Assembly: GCA_021777285.1 (NCBI GenBank)
Contig: JAJYDR010000010.1
Coordinates: forward strand, 1 to 36,655
Direction: 5' to 3'
Source of the DNA: Actinomycetes bacterium
GTDB taxonomy: Bacteria; Actinomycetota; Acidimicrobiia; Acidimicrobiales; RAAP-2
DNA: 36,655 nt
Part shown: in pieces, positions 16,969 through 24,207 of the stretch
Layout: the number at the start of each line of letters is the position of its first letter
Position numbering within the stretch: the first letter of the stretch is position 1
Notes under the pieces: generated by a model
The model's input: the letters and a program-made list of their open reading frames with translations, nothing else
What the model was told of the DNA's origin: nothing
Database searches by the model: none
Program-made: the position numbers and the translations under genes

Positions 16969-17928
16969 GTGACCAGTGCCGAGACGTACGCGGTCTTCGC
17001 CGAGCGCGAAGTGAAGGGCTATTCGCCCACGTACTACGAGTGGGCGAGTTCGATCGCGCGCGATCGTGCCGTGTTGTCGCTGATCGACGAGTTGCCGCCG
17101 CGTTCCCGGCGGCCGAACCTGCTCTTCGCCGCCTGCCGCTTCCTTGGCGTGCAGCCCGGCCCCTACGCCACGTTCCGTGACGCACTGCTCGCCAATTGGC
17201 CCGCGATTGCCGAGGTCGCGCGGGAACGTCGGACCCAAACCAATGAGCCGGGACGCTGCGCCGTCCTGCTCCCGATACTCGCGAGCCTCCCCCAGCCACT
17301 GGCGTTGCTCGAAGTCGGCGCCTCGGCCGGCCTGTGCCTCTATCCGGACCGCTACAGCTACCGCTATGACGACACTCACCGTCTCGGTCCCCTCGACGGC
17401 GCGAGCAAGGTGTCCCTGTCGTGCGCCACGCTAGGCAATCCTCCGCTGCCGGCTTCGCTGCCCCACGTCGTCTGGCGAGCGGGCATCGACCTACACCCGC
17501 TAGACGTTCGTGACGAGGCGGCGACGCGGTGGCTCGAGGCACTCGTATGGCCCGAACAGGAGTTCCGTCGCACCCGGCTCGAGGCAGCCATCGATATCGC
17601 AACAGCAGACCCCCCGATGCTCATCGAGGGCGATCTCGTAGAGCGGCTGCACGACGTCGCCGGGCTGGCGCCACGGGACGCGACACTGGTCATCTTTCAC
17701 AGCGCCGTACTGACCTATCTCGATCACGAGCAGCGACGCGCCTTCATCGATCAGGTCGGTGCGCTCCCTGCGACGTGGATCTCCAACGAAGGCATCGGCG
17801 TCGTCGCCACGAAGGAACGGGTCAGCGCCAACCCGCACGACAACAACCCCATGCCCTTCCTACTGGCCCGCGACGGCGTCCCCGTGGCCCTGGCGGGCGC
17901 ACACGGCCAAACGCTCGACTGGCTGTAG
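16969..17928 (+). CDS. DUF2332 family protein
   Basis: Protein of 319 residues that I assign to DUF2332 from its overall pattern: the N-terminal FAEREVKGYSPTYYEWA segment, the RPNLLFAACRFLG block, an LLEVGASAGLCLYPDRY motif resembling a nucleotide- or SAM-binding glycine loop, and a late VIFHSAVLTYLDHEQRRAF segment. The GASAGL loop makes a methyltransferase-like fold conceivable, but no activity is established. No membrane segment or signal peptide is visible. It sits alone between the two halves of the peptide-transport locus with its own promoter box; a link to transport is not shown. Confidence 0.75.
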   Translation: MTSAETYAVFAEREVKGYSPTYYEWASSIARDRAVLSLIDELPPRSRRPNLLFAACRFLGVQPGPYATFRDALLANWPAIAEVARERRTQTNEPGRCAVLLPILASLPQPLALLEVGASAGLCLYPDRYSYRYDDTHRLGPLDGASKVSLSCATLGNPPLPASLPHVVWRAGIDLHPLDVRDEAATRWLEALVWPEQEFRRTRLEAAIDIATADPPMLIEGDLVERLHDVAGLAPRDATLVIFHSAVLTYLDHEQRRAFIDQVGALPATWISNEGIGVVATKERVSANPHDNNPMPFLLARDGVPVALAGAHGQTLDWL

Positions 17929-18276
17929 CGACCCCACGAGCCTCCCCTAGCCGCGCTACCCAAGACGGCAAATCCCAATGACGCGAAGTCAGTCTGGAAG
18001 AGCCGTGGCGTTCGTCCCGTCGGGCTGGCGCTCGTGGGCGTGACACATTGACTTCGTCGCGTGATCGGTCGCCACCTCGGCCCGGTGACAGGTAGGCGAG
18101 CCGCATCGGGCCACCGCGACGCACCGTGGACTCCCTTCGAGAGAGCACGGCTGCTCGGTGGCGAAACCCGTGCGGTGTCGGCGCCATCGACGCCACGAGT
18201 CCTGAGACGCTCCGTCGTGGGTGGTGGCCCGGGCGAGCCCGGACGGTGCGCGGTGCGCGCAACGCCCGGCAGGCTG
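17929..18276 (+). other. 348-nt convergent intergenic region with no recognisable gene
   Basis: The space between the DUF2332 stop and the dppC-like stop. Open frames here are antisense-like and have no family features. I looked for tmRNA, RNase P RNA and tRNA hallmarks and saw none. An 8-bp inverted repeat pairs CGAAGTCA (17984-17991) with TGACTTCG (18049-18056). It is unusually long for a convergent gap in this otherwise compact window. Confidence 0.5.
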
Positions 18277-19194
18277 TTAGCGCTCGATGAGTCGAACCTC
18301 GAAGATGTCGCGCAGGGCGTCACCGATGTAGTTGATCGACACGACGATGAGGATGAAGACGACCGCCACCGGGTAGATCTCCCACCAGTAGCCGTTCTGC
18401 AACTGCTCGGTCCCCTGCTGGAGCATCGTGCCCCAGTCTGTCTGGGGCGCCACGATGCCCAGTCCGAGGAATCCGAGTGCCGACAGGAACAGGATGGCGT
18501 CGGCGATGGAGAACGTCGCAACGGTCACGATGTTGCTGATCGAGTTCGGGTAGACGTGGCGGCGAATGATGTGCATCCGTCCCGCGCCCATTGACCGGGC
18601 TGCCTGGGAGTACTCGAGATTTCGAATCAGCAGTGCGTCACCTCGGATTATTCGAGCATTGCCCCACCAACCGGTCAGTCCGATCACCAAGATCAGCAAC
18701 ATGGTCGTCCGGTTGAAAATCGTCAGCAGCGCGATGAGCAAGAAGAGGTAGGGAATCGACAGGAAGGCGTCGAGGAGTCGCATCATCACCGTGTCGGTAA
18801 TGCCACCGAAGAATCCCGACACCATGCCGTAGATCGTTCCGACCACGATGGTGATGACACCGGCCAAGAATCCCAGGGCCAACGAGTACTCACCACCGAA
18901 GGCGATCCGGCCCAACTCATCGAAGCCACTCGAGTCCGTGCCCAGCGGGTTGTGCAACGACGGCGGCGCGTTCCAGGTGACGTTGAACGTCGCCGCCTGG
19001 TTCGTCTGGTTCGTGGGGTGGAAGATTGGCCACAGGTAGCAAAAGAGCGTGATGAAGACCACGTAGGCCAGCGACGCGACCGCCAGCTTGTTGTGGACAA
19101 AGATGCGCACCCTCTGCCGCCACAGCGGCTCGATGACGACATCTACTTCGGGCGCGGTGGCGCTAGTGGGTGTGGAACTCGCCACGACGGTCAC
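18277..19194 (-). CDS. Oligopeptide/dipeptide ABC transporter permease (DppC/OppC type)
   Basis: Inner-membrane permease of 305 residues. The N-terminal cytoplasmic segment (WRQRVRIFVHNKLAVASL) leads into the first membrane helix, followed by the periplasmic loop with NPLGTDSSGFDELGRIAFGG, a DppC/OppC hallmark. Further helices follow, including LALGFLAGVITIVVGTIYG. The EAA-like loop that contacts the ATPase reads YSQAARSMGAGRMHIIRRHV. GTG at 19194 overlaps the dppB-like stop in GTGA, so the two permeases are translated together. The cognate ATPases are probably the fused protein at 14898-16907. Confidence 0.95.
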   Translation of the reverse strand: MTVVASSTPTSATAPEVDVVIEPLWRQRVRIFVHNKLAVASLAYVVFITLFCYLWPIFHPTNQTNQAATFNVTWNAPPSLHNPLGTDSSGFDELGRIAFGGEYSLALGFLAGVITIVVGTIYGMVSGFFGGITDTVMMRLLDAFLSIPYLFLLIALLTIFNRTTMLLILVIGLTGWWGNARIIRGDALLIRNLEYSQAARSMGAGRMHIIRRHVYPNSISNIVTVATFSIADAILFLSALGFLGLGIVAPQTDWGTMLQQGTEQLQNGYWWEIYPVAVVFILIVVSINYIGDALRDIFEVRLIER

Positions 19195-20162
19195 GAATTC
19201 TTTCCTTCTATTCGAATGCGGGGATTGATCAATCCCAGCGCAACGTCGGCGATCAGGTTGCCGAGCAAGGTCATGATGGTCACGAGCAGGGTGATACCCA
19301 AGACCGTCGGCACGTCGACGTTCACCGCCGCGTTAACGGTCTGCATTCCCAGCCCCTCGTAGTTAAAGACACTCTCGATAATGAGTGCGCCGCCGAACAG
19401 CGCCGGAATCGAGAGCCCCAGGATCGTCACGATGGGTCCGAGCGCATTGCGGAATGCGTGACGGAACAGCACGCGTCGATTCGAGCAGCCCTTGGCTTTG
19501 GCCGTTCGAATGTAGTCCTGAACCAGCACTTCGAGGACGGTGCCACGCATGAACCGGCTCAGGCCCGCCACCGACAGCAGCGTCAGCGCGGCCACGGGCA
19601 GGATGAAACCTTTGGGATCGGTGAACATCGCCCACGGGGCAACGCCCGAGGGCGGTGAGTTCGGCAGGTGGGGCCAGTGAAAACTGAACGCGTCCATGAT
19701 CAGCATCGACAGCAGGAACGACGGCATGGAGTAAAGGATGAACGCCGAACCCGTGGCGGCGTAGTCCACGAGGGAGTTCCGCTTGGCCGCCTGGTACATC
19801 CCGAGCGGAATCGAGATCAGCACCGTGAACAGCAGCGCTGCGCCGGCCAGCCAGACCGTACGGGGCACGTACAGCGAGATGATCTGCCACACGGTCATGT
19901 TCTGCTTGTAGGAGGTGCCCAGGTTGAAGTGCACGAACGTCTGGAGGAAGTAGTTCCAGAACCGGACGATGAACGGGTGGTTCATGCCATGGGTCGCTCC
20001 CCAGTACGCCACCCGAGCCTTCGTGGCGTTGGTACCCATGATGGCGTACGCGGGCGCAAGTATCCCCCCCTGCTGGAAATACGGCAGCGAAAAGGTGAAG
20101 AACATGACGATGAGGAGCACGACAAATGACTGAACGAGTCGACGAATGATGTACTGCAGCAC
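19191..20162 (-). CDS. Oligopeptide/dipeptide ABC transporter permease (DppB/OppB type)
   Basis: Inner-membrane permease of 323 residues. The N terminus (LQYIIRRLVQSFVVLLIVMF) is the classic DppB start leading directly into helix 1. The EAA-like loop reads YIRTAKAKGCSNRRVLFRHA, followed by FGGALIIESVFNYEGLG, both family signatures. About six membrane helices are expected. GTG at 20162 is selected because TAGCAT lies 6 nt upstream and the protein N terminus then matches the family. The stop is in GTGA overlap with the dppC-like gene. Confidence 0.95.
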   Translation of the reverse strand: MLQYIIRRLVQSFVVLLIVMFFTFSLPYFQQGGILAPAYAIMGTNATKARVAYWGATHGMNHPFIVRFWNYFLQTFVHFNLGTSYKQNMTVWQIISLYVPRTVWLAGAALLFTVLISIPLGMYQAAKRNSLVDYAATGSAFILYSMPSFLLSMLIMDAFSFHWPHLPNSPPSGVAPWAMFTDPKGFILPVAALTLLSVAGLSRFMRGTVLEVLVQDYIRTAKAKGCSNRRVLFRHAFRNALGPIVTILGLSIPALFGGALIIESVFNYEGLGMQTVNAAVNVDVPTVLGITLLVTIMTLLGNLIADVALGLINPRIRIEGKNS

Positions 20163-20168
20163 GTGCGA

Positions 20169-20174
20169 ATGCTA
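20169..20174 (-). promoter_or_regulatory. -10 box of a likely leaderless promoter for the dppB-dppC pair
   Basis: On the minus strand TAGCAT ends 6 nt before GTG at 20162. It is identical to the box of moaC at 29070. Confidence 0.5.
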
Positions 20175-20252
20175 GCAGCAGCGCAACGCAATTCCGTGTC
20201 GTCAGGCTCCGACGCGACCTTAACAACTTCCTGGTCATAGCCATTTTTTAGA

Positions 20253-20291
20253 TCACGGATTTCGAGGTGGATCGAGAATTTTTTCGCTCAA
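20253..20291 (-). CDS. Possible 12-codon leader ORF upstream of the permease genes
   Basis: On the minus strand a consensus AGGAGG (20296-20301) lies 4 nt before a TTG that opens a 12-residue frame (LSEKILDPPRNP) ending in TGA. It lies in an AT-rich spacer about 90 nt upstream of dppB. A strong Shine-Dalgarno sequence with no large ORF behind it is odd here, but a chance occurrence is quite possible. Confidence 0.2.
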   Translation of the reverse strand: MSEKILDPPRNP

Positions 20292-20375
20292 TCTTCCTCC
20301 TGGGCCACTTGCGGGCCATTTTCTGCGCGCGGTTAAACCATGCGCACGACCCGTCATAGCGAATCGACGAGTGCC

Positions 20376-22178
20376 CTACCAGTGGTAGAACGCCGGTGTG
20401 AACGAGCCGAGCGGATTCGGCGACAACCCCACCGTGCTCTGGAGACTCTTGGAGGTCTCGACGAGCACGTCACTCTGGGGGATGAAGAGCGCCGGCAACA
20501 GTGTTGACACGGCCTTCGCGTATCGCGCGAGCGGCACCGGCGCCTGCAATGTCTGATTGATTAACTTGTCGACACCGATCACGCTGAAGGCGCCGACATT
20601 CGCCACGCCCGTCGAGGCGAAGAGCGCTTCGCCCGTTGGCAGGGGCGAGGGCGCATAGGACCACCCCGAGTCCCAGGCGCACAGCTGGGCCGACGCTGAC
20701 GATGAGCAGGCGGTGGCCACCTGGTCAAAACTGGCGAACTGGATAGTGACGGTGATGCCGATCGCCTTCCAGTCGGCCACCAGGACACCGATCTCTCGAA
20801 CGAACAGTGGCGACGTATTGGGCATCAGCAGGCTGAGCGTCATCGACGTGCCCGCCGCAATGCCGGCGCCACACTGGTCGGGCCCATCGCCGGGGTTGGT
20901 GCAGGTCAGCGTGCCGCCGCTCAATTGCCACCCATGTGCTTGCAGGTTCGCCGCGGCCGTCGATGGGTCGTAGGGCAACGCCGGGACCGTGGTGCTGCCC
21001 GCGCCCGCCGACTGGGTGGCCGGGAGTGGGCCGCTGCCCGGGACGGCGTAGCCGCCAAAGACGTTTCGCACCACCGTCGCCTGGTCGATTGCCAGCTGCA
21101 TCGCCGTTCGGACGTACTGCTGGTCGATGATCGCGCGTTCGCTGTCGGCGGCGCCGAAGTTGAACGGCATGTACCCGATGGACCACGGACTCGCGGCACT
21201 GATGGTGTCAGACGTCGCGAGAACCTGCGTGGGGTTGGCCGCGGGATTCACTTGGGCGGCCGCGCTGGTGAGCGCGGCGTAATCGAGGTTGCCCACGTTC
21301 AGCGCGCCTGATTCGAGGTCCCGCAGCTCCTGGGTCGCCGATCGATACGCGACCTCGGTGAATGAAGTCAACTGGGGACGCGCGGTGCCCGAGTAGCCGT
21401 GATTCACGCTGAAGGTGGCGTTGCCGGATGGATCGAGGGCGCTCAGCAGCCAGGGCCCGTCGACTCCGCTGCGCCAAAAGCCATTCGTGAAGGTCGAGGT
21501 CGCCGACGCGATGGACGCCAGGTACGTTCCCACCGCCCGACAGCTCGCGACCGTGGTCGCTGCCCGGGGGGCGCCGGCCGAGCAGTTCGCCGGCGCGTTC
21601 GCCGACGTGCGGTCCCAGACCTCGGGCAGTGGCGTTATCAGCGAAAGGAAATTGCTGACCATCCAGGCCGGATTGACTGGTCGCGTGAAATAGAGGTGCA
21701 CCGTGTTGCCCGATGCCGACGCGCCCCTCAACTCCCCCGGGATCCCGAGACCCGGTTCGAACGGGCAGAAGCCGGTCGGGTCGGCGACCCACAGATTGAG
21801 AAAGAACATGACGGAACGACCCGTGACGTACTGTCCATCGGCGAATCGCCAGGGCTTGACGGTGAACGTCGCCGCGGTTCGCGCCTTGGTGAACACGGGA
21901 TCGTTGGCGATGGACAGTGACGGCACTGCGGCAGTGGACGCGCCCGCGCCGAACCAATAGAGCGGCTGGTAGAGGAGCCGCTGGAGGTAGTTGACGTTGT
22001 TGGACGTGTCGTACGCGCAACTCATGAAGGGCAAGATGTAGTTGGGCGTCGCACCTGGTGCCAGCGCCACGGTCAGCGTCGTTGGCGCAGCGGACGCGAC
22101 CGTGTTGGGCGCTGCCATTAGAAACGGCACCGCGGCGACCAGGAGCAGTGCGGCCACGGCGGCCTTGAACTTTGGCAT
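20376..22178 (-). CDS. Second extracellular solute-binding protein family 5 of the peptide transport locus
   Basis: Secreted binding protein of 600 residues. The signal peptide is MPKFKAAVAALLLVAAVPFL with a cleavage-like ASAAP near residue 33 and no lipobox cysteine. It shares blocks with the binding protein at 12771: TPNYILPF, YWFGAG, WRFADGQYVTGRSVMFFLN, GVDGPWLL, HGW plus LTC, and CGAGI. The two are therefore paralogues within one locus but clearly diverged. ATG at 22178 is preferred over an in-frame upstream start at 22229 because it begins the signal peptide and has an xAnnnT box 6 nt upstream. It lies upstream of dppB on the same strand, with a 213-nt spacer. Substrate unknown. Confidence 0.92.
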   Translation of the reverse strand: MPKFKAAVAALLLVAAVPFLMAAPNTVASAAPTTLTVALAPGATPNYILPFMSCAYDTSNNVNYLQRLLYQPLYWFGAGASTAAVPSLSIANDPVFTKARTAATFTVKPWRFADGQYVTGRSVMFFLNLWVADPTGFCPFEPGLGIPGELRGASASGNTVHLYFTRPVNPAWMVSNFLSLITPLPEVWDRTSANAPANCSAGAPRAATTVASCRAVGTYLASIASATSTFTNGFWRSGVDGPWLLSALDPSGNATFSVNHGYSGTARPQLTSFTEVAYRSATQELRDLESGALNVGNLDYAALTSAAAQVNPAANPTQVLATSDTISAASPWSIGYMPFNFGAADSERAIIDQQYVRTAMQLAIDQATVVRNVFGGYAVPGSGPLPATQSAGAGSTTVPALPYDPSTAAANLQAHGWQLSGGTLTCTNPGDGPDQCGAGIAAGTSMTLSLLMPNTSPLFVREIGVLVADWKAIGITVTIQFASFDQVATACSSSASAQLCAWDSGWSYAPSPLPTGEALFASTGVANVGAFSVIGVDKLINQTLQAPVPLARYAKAVSTLLPALFIPQSDVLVETSKSLQSTVGLSPNPLGSFTPAFYHW

Positions 22179-22184
22179 AGGGGT

Positions 22185-22190
22185 ATTGTC
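22185..22190 (-). promoter_or_regulatory. Probable -10 box for the second binding protein
   Basis: On the minus strand GACAAT ends 6 nt before ATG at 22178. It fits the same geometry as the TANNNT boxes, though with G at the first position. Confidence 0.35.
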
Positions 22191-22236
22191 CCACGCGCCA
22201 CCGCTCCCGCGAACGGCACGAACGGACACGGGCGAA

Positions 22237-22899
22237 TCAGCCGAGCAAGTTCCAGGACCGACGGTGTTCGGGCGTGAGCCCCAATCGAGCGATTGCCTCG
22301 CGATGGGCCGCGGTCACGTACCCCTTGTTGCGCTCCCACCCGTAGCCCGGATACTGCCTAGCGAGTTCGCTGAGGAGTGCGTCGCGACGCACCTTCGCGA
22401 GCACGCTCGCGGCCGCCACGCTCGCGCAGTGTCGGTCGGCTTTCACCCGGGTGATGACGCGAGGGACACGCACCGACGCGAGATCGACCCCGGCAAGACT
22501 GGCTCGCTTCTCGGTCAACCAGTCTCGTTGACCATCGAGCAGCACGATCGACGGCGCCACGCTCAGCTGTGCCAAGGCACGGCGGCCGGCGAGGCCAAGA
22601 GCCGCGGTGAGTCCGAACTGGTCGATCTCGGCGGCACTGGCCGATCCGATCGCGTAATCGCTCACCCACCGTTCGATCTCGGGCACCAACGACTCTCGTG
22701 TCGGCGCACTCAGCAGCTTGCTGTCGCGAAGCCGCGATGGAAACGGGCCGCACGAGGGACCAATGACGACGATGGCGCAGTGGCACGGACCCGCGCCGCT
22801 ACCCGTGCCAACTTCGTCGAGCGAGCCGATCCAGTCAACGCCGTCACCAAAGAGTTGCGTCTCGACGTCAAGGGTCGGCATGGCGACGCTCTGGTGCAC
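22237..22899 (-). CDS. rnhB: Ribonuclease HII, divergent
   Basis: Endonuclease that nicks RNA in RNA-DNA hybrids and misincorporated ribonucleotides, 220 residues. RNase HII landmarks: the catalytic DE pair (D28, E29) in GSLDEVGTGSGAGP, LRDSKLLS, the AAASVLAKVRRD block with an upstream acidic KADRH, and a C-terminal GYVTAAHREAI plus GLTPEHRRSW. The usual DEAGRGPLAGP motif is altered: the Arg of the GRG triad is Thr (T32). GTG at 22899 is chosen because GGAGG lies 5 nt upstream; GTG at 22911 and ATG at 22881 are alternatives. It is divergent from cofC. Confidence 0.85.
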   Translation of the reverse strand: MHQSVAMPTLDVETQLFGDGVDWIGSLDEVGTGSGAGPCHCAIVVIGPSCGPFPSRLRDSKLLSAPTRESLVPEIERWVSDYAIGSASAAEIDQFGLTAALGLAGRRALAQLSVAPSIVLLDGQRDWLTEKRASLAGVDLASVRVPRVITRVKADRHCASVAAASVLAKVRRDALLSELARQYPGYGWERNKGYVTAAHREAIARLGLTPEHRRSWNLLG

Positions 22900-22926
22900 G
22901 CAATCCTCCACTCGTCGGTGACCGCA

Positions 22927-22932
22927 ATCCTA
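22927..22932 (-). promoter_or_regulatory. Possible -10 box for rnhB
   Basis: On the minus strand TAGGAT would place the transcription start near 22920, giving a leader of about 21 nt that includes the GGAGG before GTG at 22899. Confidence 0.3.
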
Positions 22933-22975
22933 CGAGTGGAACCGACAGCGCGAAGGACGCCGATCGACCGAGCCG

Positions 22976-22981
22976 TACAGT
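22976..22981 (+). promoter_or_regulatory. -10 box of a likely leaderless promoter for cofC
   Basis: TACAGT ends 6 nt before GTG at 22988 with no ribosome binding site. Confidence 0.5.
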
Positions 22982-22987
22982 GGCCAG

Positions 22988-23620
22988 GTGGACCCCGTCA
23001 GCGACGCTCTTCGTTCCGCACTCGCAGGCGAGCACGTCGTGCTCGTCCCGCTTCGTTCATTTGACTCGGCCAAGTCCCGACTCCGAGCGGCGGGGACGTC
23101 GGACGTTGCGACTATCGCTGAGCAGTTGGCTGGCGGAGTGCTGGCGAGCTGTCGGCCACGCCCGGTCGTCGTGGTCTGCGAAAGCGATGATATCGAGTAC
23201 TTCGCGAGGGCCAACGGGGCCGCGGTCCTCCGCTCCCCCGAATCCGGACTCAATGCCGCGGTCTCGTTCGCCTATCGCCAACTCGAACGCGCTTGCGAGC
23301 GCGTCACGGTTGTCCACGGCGACCTGCGGTTCCCCGACGGGTTGGGGGCGTTCGAACCCAGCGCCACGATCACGATCGTTGTGGACCAGCACGGAACGGG
23401 AACGAACATTCTCTCCTTGCCCACCGGCCTATCGTTCAACTTCCACTACGGCGTCGGTTCGGCGCAACGTCACGCACGTGAGGCCCATCGAGTGGGCCGG
23501 GACGTGGCCATGATCACCGACAGTCCGTGGCGATTTGACGTCGACGTGCCCAAGGACTTGTCCGTTACCGAAACGAATGGGGGGCCGAAGGCCCCCCATT
23601 CGTCTGGTACCGCACTGTAA
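22988..23620 (+). CDS. cofC: 2-phospho-L-lactate / phosphoenolpyruvate guanylyltransferase (CofC/FbiD)
   Basis: Nucleotidyltransferase of 210 residues that activates 2-phospholactate or phosphoenolpyruvate with GTP as the first step of coenzyme F420 side-chain assembly; in actinobacteria FbiD uses PEP. Visible family motifs: [13 protein letters not shown] at the N terminus (the LKSFxxAKSRL nucleotide loop), [25 protein letters not shown], and [15 protein letters not shown] followed by FDVDVPKDL. The extreme C terminus ([15 protein letters not shown]) is not family sequence; its codons form a perfect hairpin that probably terminates transcription. No other fbi genes are in the window. GTG at 22988 is set by the TACAGT box. 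Confidence 0.88.
   Translation: MDPVSDALRSALAGEHVVLVPLRSFDSAKSRLRAAGTSDVATIAEQLAGGVLASCRPRPVVVVCESDDIEYFARANGAAVLRSPESGLNAAVSFAYRQLERACERVTVVHGDLRFPDGLGAFEPSATITIVVDQHGTGTNILSLPTGLSFNFHYGVGSAQRHAREAHRVGRDVAMITDSPWRFDVDVPKDLSVTETNGGPKAPHSSGTAL
23573..23603. terminator. Perfect 14-bp hairpin between convergent cofC and the H1-like gene
   Basis: Positions 23573-23586 pair with 23590-23603 around a 3-nt loop. The stem holds six G:C pairs in a row plus flanking AT pairs. It lies inside the last codons of cofC and 27 nt past the stop of the minus-strand H1-like gene, where it is followed by a short T-rich stretch. It probably acts for the minus gene, and possibly for both. Confidence 0.65.
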
Positions 23621-23629
23621 GTCAGGCGG

Positions 23630-23953
23630 TTACTTCTTGGCGGCGGCCCGCTTGGCCGGAGCCTTCTTGGCGGCAGCCTTCTTCGCCGGTGCCTTCTTGG
23701 CTACGGCCTTCTTGGCCGGGGCCTTCTTCGCCGGTGCCTTCTTGGCTACTGCCTTCTTGGCCGGAGCCTTCTTCGCCGGAGCCTTCTTGGCGGCGGCCTT
23801 CTTGGCCGGGGCCTTCTTGGCTACTGCCTTCTTGGCCGGCGCCTTCTTGGCTACTGCCTTCTTGGCCGGGGCCTTCTTGGCGGCGGCCTTCTTGGCCGGC
23901 GCCTTCTTGGCTACTGCCTTCTTGGCCGGGGCCTTCTTGGCGGCTGTTGCCAC
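23630..23953 (-). CDS. Histone-H1-tail-like basic protein made of AKKAP-type pentads
   Basis: Protein of 107 residues consisting, after MATA, of about 20.6 pentads of the form A-K-K-A-(P/V/A), with one K-to-R change near the C terminus (PAKRA). It has no globular domain: no HU fold, helix-turn-helix or membrane segment. Such sequence binds DNA or RNA by charge and is known as the C-terminal tail of HU-type proteins in actinobacteria and as stand-alone H1-like proteins (Hc1/Hc2 type). A nucleoid-binding role is inferred. GTG at 23953 is preceded by a full Shine-Dalgarno sequence (AAGGAGG, 4 nt spacing), unlike most genes here, suggesting strong translation. It is divergent from the coupling-ATPase gene. 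Confidence 0.8.
   Translation of the reverse strand: MATAAKKAPAKKAVAKKAPAKKAAAKKAPAKKAVAKKAPAKKAVAKKAPAKKAAAKKAPAKKAPAKKAVAKKAPAKKAPAKKAVAKKAPAKKAAAKKAPAKRAAAKK
23633..23941 (-). repeat. Imperfect 15-nt tandem repeat coding for the AKKA(P/V/A) pentads
   Basis: About 20 units of 15 nt, many alternating as a 30-nt superunit (units encoding AKKAP followed by AKKAV or AKKAA). The lysine codons are almost all AAG, and the last codon of each unit varies between pro, val and ala. The repeat could change length by slippage in multiples of 15 nt without a frameshift. Confidence 0.9.
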
Positions 23954-24014
23954 TTTCCCTCCTTGGGACTCAACATTGAATCAATCTGGGGCCTTCATCG
24001 ACGGTTGCGTCGAC

Positions 24015-24027
24015 TTGCATTTTGCAA
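24015..24027. promoter_or_regulatory. Small palindrome in the divergent spacer of the H1-like and coupling-ATPase genes
   Basis: TTGCA and TGCAA form a 5-bp inverted repeat around TTT. It lies in an AT-rich 254-nt spacer, 62 nt upstream of the H1-like start. It could be an operator or chance. Confidence 0.2.
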
Positions 24028-24207
24028 TAAGGAACCGCGTTGAAGAGCGTGAACTCGTCCGTCCATCTGCCAACTTCCCAGTTGTACGATGGCCGATCGC
24101 AGTGCACGGTTCTAATGCGGAAAGACGATGTTCGCTGTCGTCATCGGCGACGATTTCTATTTCGTCAAACTCTTCCGTAGAAGAACAATTAAAAGTTCAC
24201 TCGGTTC

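Noticed and set aside
22042..23064. 340-residue plus-strand frame across rnhB
   Set aside because: Antisense to rnhB and overlapping the binding-protein promoter; no domain seen.
23633..23941. Regular short repeats that might suggest a CRISPR array
   Set aside because: Units are 15 nt, contiguous, without spacers, and encode AKKA(P/V/A) pentads in one frame.
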